Shown here: positions 16,524 through 25,753 of the stretch, one piece after another
Position numbering within the stretch: the first letter of the stretch is position 1
Layout of the letters: the number at the start of each line of letters is the position of its first letter
NCBI RefSeq assembly: GCF_044904675.1
Contig: NZ_JADIKJ010000001.1
Coordinates: forward strand, 62,001 to 126,000
DNA from: Dyella_B jejuensis
GTDB taxonomy: Bacteria; Pseudomonadota; Gammaproteobacteria; Xanthomonadales; Rhodanobacteraceae
Reading direction: 5' to 3'
DNA: 64,000 nt
Position numbers and translations under genes: made by a program
Notes under the pieces: model-generated
Told to the model about the DNA's origin: nothing
Database searches by the model: none
The model's input: the letters and a program-made list of their open reading frames with translations, nothing else

Positions 16524-18197
16524 TCATGGATTGGCCGCGCTGCCCTCCCTTGTCGCTACCGCGACATGTTCTTTGGTCTCGATGCGGTAGACATAGACGT
16601 GCACGCCAACAGGCTGTGCAGGAAGATCGAGTTGCAAGCCGTCAGCTTGTTGGTGGAACGTTACCGGCCTGCCGCTGGCGAGCAGCGTTACCGCCATCAC
16701 CGGCATGGCAGGTGTGATCGAATGGATCAGTGCATGGCCCGTACTCGGCCACGCCATCTCGAGTGCATAGAGATGCCCGTCCTTGGTGGTGAAGCGGAAA
16801 TCCTCGGCGGTGTAGGGCTTGGTCTTGGTGTCCTGCATGGTGCCGGCAGCCACCTGGGTGGGGCCTTCACCGAAACGCTGCCATGGCCGCGTTCCGTAGA
16901 TGGCATCACCGTTGACGCGCATCCATTGACCGATCGCCCGCAGGATGCGCTGCGCCGGCGCGGGAATAGTGCCATCGGCCTTCGGACCGATATTCAACAG
17001 CAGGTTGCCGTTCTTGCTCACCACATCGGCAAGCAGTTGCACGATTTCATCCGGCGACTTGTAGGTATCGCCTTGCGCGTATCCCCACGAATCCGGGCTG
17101 ATCGAGGTTTCGGTCTGCCAGGGTTGGGCGCGGATATCCGCGGCCTGTCCACGCTCGATATTCAACGTGCCGGTGCCTGGCCGCATGTCGTCGAGTTTGT
17201 AGTTCAGCACCACGCCCTGCCCGCGCGCCGCAGCCTGGTTGTAATAGAACGCGGCAAACTCGGCCAGCGCGCCACGGAAACGCGGCTGGCCTACCCACCA
17301 GTCGAAGTACATCAGGTCCGGGTGATAGTCCTGCACGATTTCAGACGAACGCGCCAGCCAGTCGTTGAGATAAGCATCGGAAACGAACGTCCAGTCCACG
17401 TCCTGGCCATCTTCGCCCTTGGCGGAAGCGGAAGGATGCGCCGGTCCGTACAGCGCGGCATAGCGTGGATCGTTGACGTCCGAATCAAAGGTACGGCCAT
17501 ACTCGAAAAACCAGTCATGCTCGGCGCGGTGCGAGGATAGGCCCAGTTTCATGCCCTGCGCGCGCACCGCCCTGGCTAGCTCGCCGATCACATCGCGATG
17601 CGGCCCCATTTTCACGGCAGTCCAGTCCGACAGTTTCGAGTCGTACATGGCAAAGCCATCGTGGTGCTCGGCGACCGGCACGATGTAACGTGCGCCGGCT
17701 TCGCGAAACAATTTTGCCCAGGCCACGGGATCGAAATGCCCGGCCTTGAACAACGGAATCAGATCCTTGTAGCCGACCGCGGGCATCGGGCCGTAAGTGG
17801 CAACTTGATGGCGGTAGTAATCGGCGTACTCGCCCGTGCGCTCGTACATGTGGCGCGGGTACCACTCGCCCTTGTACGCAGCAACCGAATAAACACCCCA
17901 ATGAATGAAGATGCCGAACTTGGCATCCCGATACCACTCGGGCGTGGCATAAGCGGTAAGCCGCTGCCAGTCCGGCTGCATTGGACCTTGCCAGGCGAGC
18001 TTGCTGACCTGCGCGAGCATCGCCTGGCGCGCACCGTCGAAGGGACGATTAGCGGCTACCCATTGCTGCTCGATGGTCGCCGCGTCGGGCGGCACGGTGG
18101 CATGCACTGGTTCGGCAATGGCATTAGCGCTGCACAGCAAGGACGCGAGCGCAATCCATGCTCCGGCACCGCGCAAGCTGGACGGATGTATCGCCAT
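16524..18197 (-). CDS. Alpha-L-fucosidase, GH29 (GH29-A-like), secreted or periplasmic
   Basis: The 557-residue precursor has a signal peptide (hydrophobic 12-28, cut after ANAIAE or nearby). GH29 markers are visible in order: KFGIFIHWGVYSV, EWYPRHMY, AEHHDGFAMYDS and LMYFDWWVGQ, where Asp299 is the expected nucleophile, then NGNLLLNIGPKADG. It cleaves terminal alpha-L-fucose from glycans. It starts 9 bp after the glucokinase gene on the minus strand and is followed by the TonB receptor, so the three probably form one operon. Its presence beside a second, divergent GH29 enzyme suggests that two fucose linkages are handled. Confidence 0.92.
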   Translation of the reverse strand: MAIHPSSLRGAGAWIALASLLCSANAIAEPVHATVPPDAATIEQQWVAANRPFDGARQAMLAQVSKLAWQGPMQPDWQRLTAYATPEWYRDAKFGIFIHWGVYSVAAYKGEWYPRHMYERTGEYADYYRHQVATYGPMPAVGYKDLIPLFKAGHFDPVAWAKLFREAGARYIVPVAEHHDGFAMYDSKLSDWTAVKMGPHRDVIGELARAVRAQGMKLGLSSHRAEHDWFFEYGRTFDSDVNDPRYAALYGPAHPSASAKGEDGQDVDWTFVSDAYLNDWLARSSEIVQDYHPDLMYFDWWVGQPRFRGALAEFAAFYYNQAAARGQGVVLNYKLDDMRPGTGTLNIERGQAADIRAQPWQTETSISPDSWGYAQGDTYKSPDEIVQLLADVVSKNGNLLLNIGPKADGTIPAPAQRILRAIGQWMRVNGDAIYGTRPWQRFGEGPTQVAAGTMQDTKTKPYTAEDFRFTTKDGHLYALEMAWPSTGHALIHSITPAMPVMAVTLLASGRPVTFHQQADGLQLDLPAQPVGVHVYVYRIETKEHVAVATREGSAANP

Positions 18198-18206
18198 GGC
18201 GCCCCG

Positions 18207-19226
18207 TCAATGCGAATGCGCGGACTGCGGGTAACGATTCATCAGCCAGCTCGCCGCGCCGACGACCGCGAGCTGGCCATGATCCACCACATGCACCGGA
18301 ACCGTCTGCAGGAACGGGCGCACGACGCCTTTGTCGAGAAAGCGCTCAATGAAGCTGCTTTTGGCGATGAAATCGGTGAGGTGCGAAAGGAAGCCACCGG
18401 CCACATAAACACCGCCGGTCGCGCCATACAGCATGGCGAGATCGCCAACATAGGAGCCGAGCCATCCGCAAAACAGCTGCAACGTTTCCAGCGCCTGGGC
18501 ATTACTGCCTGTGCAGGCGGCCGCGGTGATAGCCGCAGGCTCGCTCCACAGCGGCGCAACGTGTTCCAGCCGGCATACGGCCCGATACAGGCGCAGCACT
18601 CCCGGTCCGGACAACACGTAGTCGTAGGGAACGTGCGTGTCGGCGGACACCAGCTGACTCATTACCTGCTGTTCGCGTCCCACACGCGCCGCTAACTGCA
18701 TGTGCCCCGCTTCGGTCGCCAGCACTCGCGACGGCGCGGCCGGCAATCGCACCGCTACCCCCAGGCCGGTACCTGGACCGACGACCACGACCGGGCCACT
18801 AACCTGATCTTGTGCGGGCCGATGCAGGGTCGTAATGCTGTCGGCATCGAGATAAGCCGTGCCGTAGGCCAGCGCTTCGAAATCATTGAGTACATCGACC
18901 GCGTCGAATGCCAGCGCCGCCTGCAGCGCAGCCGGCACCACCGGCCACAGCAAATTGTTGTTGACCACGCTTCCTGCGTGCAGGAAGCCGGCACAGGCCA
19001 ACCCAAGATGACGCGGCCTGATCGCGAACGCATCGCAGAACGCGCGGACAATCGCATCCAGGCCCGAAAATTCCGCGCACTTGTAGACACGGTACGCAAG
19101 CATGCTCGGCGTCTTCCGATCCGGCCGAAATGCGACCAGCCCGATGCGCGCATGCGTGCCGCCGACATCGGCGGCTAGAAATGCGTGTGGCTCATCGCCG
19201 AGCGGCTTCGCTGCCACAGGCGGCAT
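18207..19226 (-). CDS. glk: Glucokinase (Glk family)
   Basis: The 339-residue cytosolic sugar kinase shows the ATP/phosphate loop ADVGGTHARIGL near the start, the sugar-binding Asn-Asp pair in DVLNDFEALAYG, and VVGPGTGLGVA. It phosphorylates glucose with ATP; a different hexose is possible. An upstream in-frame ATG at 19319 is rejected because the ATG at 19226 has GGGAGA 6 nt before it. It heads the minus-strand operon with fucosidase and TonB receptor. A glucokinase, rather than a fucokinase or fucose isomerase, is an odd companion for fucosidases. It may serve glucose released from a mixed glycan. Confidence 0.85.
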   Translation of the reverse strand: MPPVAAKPLGDEPHAFLAADVGGTHARIGLVAFRPDRKTPSMLAYRVYKCAEFSGLDAIVRAFCDAFAIRPRHLGLACAGFLHAGSVVNNNLLWPVVPAALQAALAFDAVDVLNDFEALAYGTAYLDADSITTLHRPAQDQVSGPVVVVGPGTGLGVAVRLPAAPSRVLATEAGHMQLAARVGREQQVMSQLVSADTHVPYDYVLSGPGVLRLYRAVCRLEHVAPLWSEPAAITAAACTGSNAQALETLQLFCGWLGSYVGDLAMLYGATGGVYVAGGFLSHLTDFIAKSSFIERFLDKGVVRPFLQTVPVHVVDHGQLAVVGAASWLMNRYPQSAHSH

Positions 19227-19434
19227 GACGTTCTCCCGCGATATATCGGTGAACTGCGCCTGAGATGGCGCATGCGTAGCGCTGCGGAGGTCACCATGGG
19301 ACCGGTAATCGGCATTCATGCGCGGCGCAAATCCTTGCTGGCCGCAGGCCAGGCGTTTGCGCCGTTATTTCGCTGCACCAAACCCTGCATGTCTCCCTCC
19401 GATGGTTCCGACAGCCGATCCGAGCCCCCGTCAG

Positions 19435-19454
19435 CGTTTGTTTCATATACGAAC
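19435..19454 (-). promoter_or_regulatory. Candidate IclR-type operator, copy 1
   Basis: On the minus strand the sequence reads GTTCGTATATGAAACAAACG. It matches copy 2 at 19613-19631 over the ATATGAAACA core and flanking GT.C. It borders the AT-rich promoter block. Confidence 0.45.
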
Positions 19455-19612
19455 GCTGTTTTTATATTTATGTGTAAAAGCTTATAGGCGTCATTTAGAT
19501 CGAGGCAAGTTGCACCGCAGCAGTTTCTGGCGCGTGTTCATGGAGAGCCCTGCCCACCCGCGGCAATCTGCAGATCGACGGAGAACCGCCTCGGACAGCA
19601 CCCTCCCCTTTT

Positions 19613-19631
19613 GTGCAAATATGAAACAGCG
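19613..19631 (+). promoter_or_regulatory. Candidate IclR-type operator, copy 2
   Basis: GTGCAAATATGAAACAGCG on the plus strand shares ATATGAAACA and outer bases with copy 1, in the opposite orientation, about 100 bp before the iclR start. The IclR protein encoded next door is the natural candidate to bind both. Confidence 0.45.
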
Positions 19632-19733
19632 ATTCATTGACATCCGCAGATCCATCGCAACATGCTGCGGATGACCTTCCAGAGCCAACCGCGACCCGGC
19701 CTGGCGATTGGTGGCAAACAGGGGCCAAAAAGC

Positions 19734-20519
19734 ATGCCCAATCTCTCTTCCAAATACCGTGCGCCCGCGCTCGACAAAGGGCTGGACATCCTCGAACTGC
19801 TGGCTGGGGCCAGCCAGCCGCTCAGCATTGCGGAAATTTCTGAAGGTATCGGCCGTTCCCGCGGCGAAATCTTCCGCATGTTGCAAGTGCTGGAAGAACG
19901 CGACTACATCGGGCGCGGCGAGGGCGAGCTTGGCTATTCGGTGACGCCACGACTGTTTCGGCTTGGCATGGAACAGCCGCGGGTGAAAAGCATGATCGAG
20001 GCTGCCATGCCGGTCATGCATCGCCTCGCGGATAGCAGCGGCCAGGCTTGCCATCTGGTCGTCCCTTCCGGGGGGCAGATCGTGGTGATCGCTCGCGCGG
20101 ACCCGCCCGGAGAAGTCGCGCTGGTGGTGAAAGTCGGCTACCGCCGCCCGATGGCTCGATCGACCTCGGGCCATGTGTTGCTGGCCTTCCAGGACGATCC
20201 CGTGCGCGACCGCTGGCTCGACCTGATCGCACGCGACGAGCCGATCCCGGACCGAAAGAAACTGGTCAAGTTGCTGAGCCCATTGCGCACCTGCGGTTAT
20301 GCAAGCGAGGCCAGCCATGCCGTGGAGGGGGTAACCGATCTCTCTGCGCCGATCATGCAGCACGGCGCCGCCGCATGTGCGCTCACCATTCCCTACCTCA
20401 AGCAGCAAAACTCAGCCCCCACCAGGGACACCGTCATCGGTTTGTTGCTTGACGCCACCCGGGAAATTTCCGCGGCGCTGCAATTCGGCAGCTCTGCGCG
20501 ACCCGCCGGCCTGCCATAA
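19734..20519 (+). CDS. IclR-family transcriptional regulator of the fucoside locus
   Basis: The 261-residue regulator has an N-terminal winged helix-turn-helix (LDKGLDILELLAGASQPLSIAEIS, then GRSRGEIFRMLQVLEERDYI, about residues 10-60) and a C-terminal IclR effector domain (HLVVPSGGQIVVIARADPPG; GVTDLSAPI). The family binds DNA as dimers or tetramers and responds to small carbon metabolites. The ATG at 19734 is preferred over the one at 19662 because it starts the conserved domain directly and has a purine-rich AGGGG upstream. It lies 46 bp before a GH29 gene in the same direction and diverges from glk, so both arms are likely targets. Confidence 0.85.
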   Translation: MPNLSSKYRAPALDKGLDILELLAGASQPLSIAEISEGIGRSRGEIFRMLQVLEERDYIGRGEGELGYSVTPRLFRLGMEQPRVKSMIEAAMPVMHRLADSSGQACHLVVPSGGQIVVIARADPPGEVALVVKVGYRRPMARSTSGHVLLAFQDDPVRDRWLDLIARDEPIPDRKKLVKLLSPLRTCGYASEASHAVEGVTDLSAPIMQHGAAACALTIPYLKQQNSAPTRDTVIGLLLDATREISAALQFGSSARPAGLP

Positions 20520-20565
20520 ATTTTCTTGTACGCCTTGCATCCACCCACGCCGAGGACTTGAACAG

Positions 20566-21927
20566 ATGCCCATCCGTCGATGCGTTGCACTCATGCTGGC
20601 GACAGTCGCCGCCGGTGCCAGTAGCACCGCCTTGCCGCAGAATTTCGTCGACGTGAAGCCCTCCCCGCAACAGGTGCATTGGCAGGATCTGCAGTTTGGC
20701 GTGATCGTGCATTTCGGCACCAACACCTTTCTCGACCGCGAATGGGGTGATGGCAAGGCCGATCCGAAGGTGTTCGATCCCGATCACGTCGATCCGGCGC
20801 AATGGGTTAGCGCGGCCAAATCCGCTGGCGCGCAATACCTGGTGCTGGTGGCCAAGCATCATGACGGCTTTGCGCTGTGGCCAACCGGGCAAAGCGATTA
20901 TTCCGTCAAGCAAAGTCCATGGATGAACGGCAAGGGCGACCTGGTGCGCATGACCGAAGCGGCCACGCGCAAGGAAGGCATGGAATTTGGCATCTATCTA
21001 TCGCCATGGGACCGACACGAACCGCGCTACCAAGACTCGGCCGCGTATGACAGCTACTATCTCGCGCAAATGGACGAACTCGTGCAGGGTTACGGACCGC
21101 TGGCCGAATGGTGGCTGGATGGTGCCGGCAGCGCAGGCCACGTCTACGATTTCAAAAAATATGTCGAAGAGCTGCGCACCTATCAACCAAACACCCTGGT
21201 GTTTGCCGATGTTTCGCTGTTCGGTTATGGCGATATCCGGTGGGTTGGCCAAGAAGACGGGCACATCCGTGGCGAAAACTGGAATGTGATCGATCGCCAT
21301 GGCGACTTGCGCTGGCGCCCGGTCGAGGTAGACACGCCGTTGCACACGCTGCAATGGTTCTGGCATCCGAACAGCGACCAGACGTTGAAAAGCGTCGACG
21401 AATTGGTCGATATCTGGGAAAACAGTGTCGGCCGCGGCGGCCAATTGATGCTGGGCATTGCGCCTGATCGCCATGGACGTCTACCCGATGCCGACGTAAC
21501 ACGCCTGAAGGCGTTCGGCGATGCGCTACAGGCACGCTATGGCGCCGACAAGAACCTGGCGCGCCATCATCGCCATGGCAGCGACAATGCCGAAGCTGCG
21601 CTGGACGGTGATCGCGACACGTTCTGGTCCGCGCCGGAAGGCTCGCATCACGCGGCGCTTGAAGTCGCCTTTGCCCAGCCAATCACCATTAATCGCGCAC
21701 TCACCATGGAATGGCTCAATGACGGGCAGTGCGTGCAGAAATACGCCATCGAAGCGTGGACGCAGGGTGCCTGGACTTCCGTGGCAAAAGCCGAGGCCAT
21801 CGGCCACATGAAGATCGATCGCTTTGCGCCGGTGACCACCAGCCGGATGCGCCTGAACATTCTCTCCAGCGCGTGCACGGCGCGCATCCGCGAGTTCCAG
21901 CTATTCGATGCCCAAGGACATGGTTAG
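20566..21927 (+). CDS. Alpha-L-fucosidase, GH29 (GH29-B-like), with C-terminal F5/8C-type domain
   Basis: The 453-residue precursor begins with a signal peptide (MPIRRCVALMLATVAAGASS). The catalytic GH29 barrel shows FGVIVHFGTNTF, AKHHDGFALWPT and EWWLDGAGSAGH with candidate nucleophile Asp185. The last 130 residues (from about HHRHGSDNAEAALDGDRDTFW) form a discoidin/F5-8C carbohydrate-binding module. This arrangement fits alpha-1,3/1,4-fucosidases of subfamily B. The ATG at 20566 has GAGGA about 8 nt upstream; the frame is open further upstream but overlaps iclR. It is probably cotranscribed with iclR. It complements the GH29-A-like enzyme on the other strand. Confidence 0.88.
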   Translation: MPIRRCVALMLATVAAGASSTALPQNFVDVKPSPQQVHWQDLQFGVIVHFGTNTFLDREWGDGKADPKVFDPDHVDPAQWVSAAKSAGAQYLVLVAKHHDGFALWPTGQSDYSVKQSPWMNGKGDLVRMTEAATRKEGMEFGIYLSPWDRHEPRYQDSAAYDSYYLAQMDELVQGYGPLAEWWLDGAGSAGHVYDFKKYVEELRTYQPNTLVFADVSLFGYGDIRWVGQEDGHIRGENWNVIDRHGDLRWRPVEVDTPLHTLQWFWHPNSDQTLKSVDELVDIWENSVGRGGQLMLGIAPDRHGRLPDADVTRLKAFGDALQARYGADKNLARHHRHGSDNAEAALDGDRDTFWSAPEGSHHAALEVAFAQPITINRALTMEWLNDGQCVQKYAIEAWTQGAWTSVAKAEAIGHMKIDRFAPVTTSRMRLNILSSACTARIREFQLFDAQGHG

Positions 21928-21934
21928 CAACCCT

Positions 21935-21982
21935 GCCCGCATACCGCACCCGCAAGGCGACACCTTGTCCAGGCATGCGGGC
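21935..21982. other. Nested inverted repeat after the fucosidase gene
   Basis: GCCCGCAT (21935-21942) pairs with ATGCGGGC (21975-21982), and inside it CAAGG pairs with CCTTG (21952-21966). No T-run follows. It may serve as an mRNA 3' end stabiliser or factor-dependent stop. Confidence 0.4.
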
Positions 21983-22044
21983 GCCACCAGATTGAAGCAA
22001 ACCGCGCATACTTCTCGACCCATGACATGAGGTAACAGGTCATC

Positions 22045-22917
22045 ATGGCCCCTGTGCAAGCCATGCCCGTGGACAACGGCAACGACGCCCTGCAGGATTT
22101 CATCGCCACGCATCGCCGCCTGTTCGTGCTGACTGGGGCTGGCTGCAGCACGGATTCGGGCATTCCGGACTATCGCGATGCCCATGGCGGCTGGAAACGC
22201 ACGCAACCGGTGACCTACCAGGCGTTCATGGGCGAAGCGCTCACCCGCCAGCGCTACTGGGCACGCAGCCTGGTCGGCTGGCGTCGCTTCGGCCATGCGC
22301 AGCCGAACGATACGCACCGCGCCCTCGCACGGCTGGAAGATTCGGGCAAGCTGCAATTGCTGCTGACGCAGAACGTCGACGGCTTGCACCAGCTTGCCGG
22401 CAGCCGAAGCGTGCTGGATATGCACGGCCGGCTAGACACCGTGCGCTGCATGGATTGCGAACGGCGCTCCCCGCGCCATGCCGTGCAGCAGGCTTTGCTG
22501 GCGCTCAACCCTGGCTGGTCGCACCTGGATGCCGCCGATGCGCCGGACGGCGATGCGGAACTGGACGGCCTCGATTTCAGCACGTTCTCGGTCCCGCCCT
22601 GCCCACATTGCGGCGGCATCCTGAAGCCGGATGTGGTGTTTTTCGGCGAGAACGTGCCGCGTGATCGCGTTACCACCGCGATGCAGGCACTGGAGGCCGC
22701 CGACGCGATGCTTGTCGTCGGCTCGTCGCTGATGGTGTTCTCCGGCTATCGGTTTGCGCACGCTGCCGCAAAAGCGGGCAAGCCGATCGCAGCCGTCAAT
22801 CTTGGACGTACCCGCGCCGATCCGTTGCTTGGATTGAAGGTCGAACAATCCTGCGCGAAAGCGCTGGCATTCCTGCTGAGCGGCGAATCAGCGGCGCGCG
22901 CGGAAGAAATCGCGTAA
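22045..22917 (+). CDS. Sir2-family NAD-dependent protein deacylase (sirtuin)
   Basis: The 290-residue protein carries GAGCSTDSGIPDYR (NAD pocket, about 32-45), TQNVDGLH, the catalytic His in LDMHGRL and two zinc pairs (CMDC, CPHC), followed by LKPDVVFFGE and VGSSLMVFS. This is the class II (SIRT4-like) pattern common in proteobacteria. It removes acyl groups from lysines using NAD. It is a single gene; its last 30 bp overlap the convergent tadA. Confidence 0.92.
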   Translation: MAPVQAMPVDNGNDALQDFIATHRRLFVLTGAGCSTDSGIPDYRDAHGGWKRTQPVTYQAFMGEALTRQRYWARSLVGWRRFGHAQPNDTHRALARLEDSGKLQLLLTQNVDGLHQLAGSRSVLDMHGRLDTVRCMDCERRSPRHAVQQALLALNPGWSHLDAADAPDGDAELDGLDFSTFSVPPCPHCGGILKPDVVFFGENVPRDRVTTAMQALEAADAMLVVGSSLMVFSGYRFAHAAAKAGKPIAAVNLGRTRADPLLGLKVEQSCAKALAFLLSGESAARAEEIA

Positions 22918-23376
22918 CAGCACGGCGGACTCATCGGCCAGCAAGCCGCCTCTTACGTCGATCCGGTGATTGTGCCGCTCGGAAATCAAGGTATCGAACA
23001 CGCTGCCGGCCGCGCCGGTTTTCGGATCGGTGGTGCCGTACAGGACACGGCCAATGCGCGCATGCACCAGCGCCATCGCACACATCGCGCAAGGCTCCAG
23101 GGTGACATAGAGCGTGGCCCCGACGATGCGATAATTCGCCAGTTTTTCGCCTGCAGCGCGCAAGGCCATGATCTCGGCGTGCGCGGTGGGATCATGCAGG
23201 GTGATATTGCGATTCCAGCCCAGGCCGACGATCCGACCCTCATGCACCAGCACGGCACCCACCGGCACCTCGTTTTCGGCATCGCGCGCATGCTCCGCCA
23301 GTTGCAGAGCGCGGCGCATATATGCCTCATCCTCAACGCTGAAGATGGACGGCTCTTGGTCTAAGTTCTCTTCCAT
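22888..23376 (-). CDS. tadA: tRNA adenosine(34) deaminase TadA
   Basis: The 162-residue enzyme has the cytidine-deaminase-type zinc site: HAEIMAL with the general-base Glu, then PCAMCAMAL. It converts A34 to inosine in tRNA-Arg(ACG). Length and motif spacing are normal. AT-rich sequence directly upstream (23377-23400) probably holds its promoter. It overlaps the sirtuin gene tail to tail by 30 bp. Confidence 0.92.
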   Translation of the reverse strand: MEENLDQEPSIFSVEDEAYMRRALQLAEHARDAENEVPVGAVLVHEGRIVGLGWNRNITLHDPTAHAEIMALRAAGEKLANYRIVGATLYVTLEPCAMCAMALVHARIGRVLYGTTDPKTGAAGSVFDTLISERHNHRIDVRGGLLADESAVLLRDFFRARR

Positions 23377-23396
23377 TTCAAATAGTTAAATTACTT

Positions 23397-23902
23397 TCTT
23401 AAAGTGATGTGGCGTTACGGAAAAGCGTTGTAACCAATGCCCGCAATTGCACGAACGGCGGTGCGGCGACGCCGTGCTGGTGGTCGGAACGCGCCTTCGT
23501 CACGGCAACGGAAACGCAGCGCACCGACGCGATAAGTATCGTGCACACCCAGCAGCTAGTCCGATTCGTAGAGCCTGGCATTGGCATCCGCCAGACCGGC
23601 GCGCTGCGCTCGCTCCAGGCGGCGACGCATCAGCAACCACCGTCCCCAGCGGTCGGGCTGGCATCGGCAAATACCCCAAAAGTGTCCTGGCCTTGCGGTG
23701 GATACTGGCGCCCCGCATACCAGCCCAGCCTCGGGTCAAGTTTGAGCGCGGCAATATCCGGCCGTTTCAATAGCTCTTGGCCGAACTCGAATTCGAACAC
23801 TCCCCCCGCAAGCGTGCGATGCGCATGGAGCCGGCCAAGACGCAGCGGTTCGTCCAAGACGTCCCAATCTCCATAGACCGCCATAAATCCATCGCTCATC
23901 AT
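23397..23902 (-). pseudogene. Decayed hipA-like toxin gene (N-terminal part only)
   Basis: From 23902 the frame reads MMSDGFMAVYGDWDVL and continues through KLDPRLGWYAGRQYP and FGVFADASP, the HipA N-terminal pattern. A frameshift near 23650-23656 then moves the expected DRWGRWLLMRRR to another frame. A TAG at 23556-23558 interrupts ESD-LLGVHDTYRVGALRF (normally a Tyr codon). A second frameshift near 23480-23490 leads to the expected APPFVQLRAL. The kinase part is missing and tadA follows. An intact gene would be more than twice as long. No intact HipB-like antitoxin is seen upstream. The gene is clearly non-functional. Confidence 0.8.
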
Positions 23903-24077
23903 CCCTTCCCGTCCTTGCTTGGTGGAGGGGATTTGATGAGGGAGGCAAGGCCTTCGCCACTGACGAAGGACTCATCCGCTCGCCAGCCTGCCGAAACGAC
24001 TCGATTTGCGTCATTCGAGCCGCTTGTCGACGGAGATGTGTCGCGTAAATGACCAAAAAGGAAAGAATATTATCCCT
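23903..24077. other. Spacer between hipA remnant and guaA
   Basis: An in-frame stretch here (MTQIESFRQAGERMSPSSVAKAL on the minus strand, from about 24014) could be the remains of an antitoxin helix-turn-helix that once preceded hipA. It is too short and degraded to assign. Confidence 0.3.
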
Positions 24078-25658
<1,581 letters not shown>

Positions 25659-25700
25659 GGCGGCGGTCGGCAGGGAATGAAGAAGAGAGCATGGGAATCA

Positions 25701-25728
25701 TCGCCATCCCGTAGCAACGGGATGGCGA
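25701..25728. promoter_or_regulatory. Perfect 12-bp stem-loop between guaB and guaA
   Basis: TCGCCATCCCGT pairs perfectly with ACGGGATGGCGA over the 4-nt loop AGCA. There is no U-run on either strand. In the guaB-guaA transcript it could separate the expression of the two genes or protect the guaB mRNA end. Confidence 0.55.
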
Positions 25729-25753
25729 GCAAGCAGGACGCACCTGGCATCAA

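Larger units (their letters stand above)
19227..19733. promoter_or_regulatory. Divergent glk / iclR control region
   Basis: The 507-bp region separates the glucokinase operon from the IclR regulator. An AT-rich block at 19440-19495 is the likely promoter zone for one or both directions. Two related ATATGAAACA boxes, annotated separately, lie in it. No gene is supported here. Confidence 0.5.
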
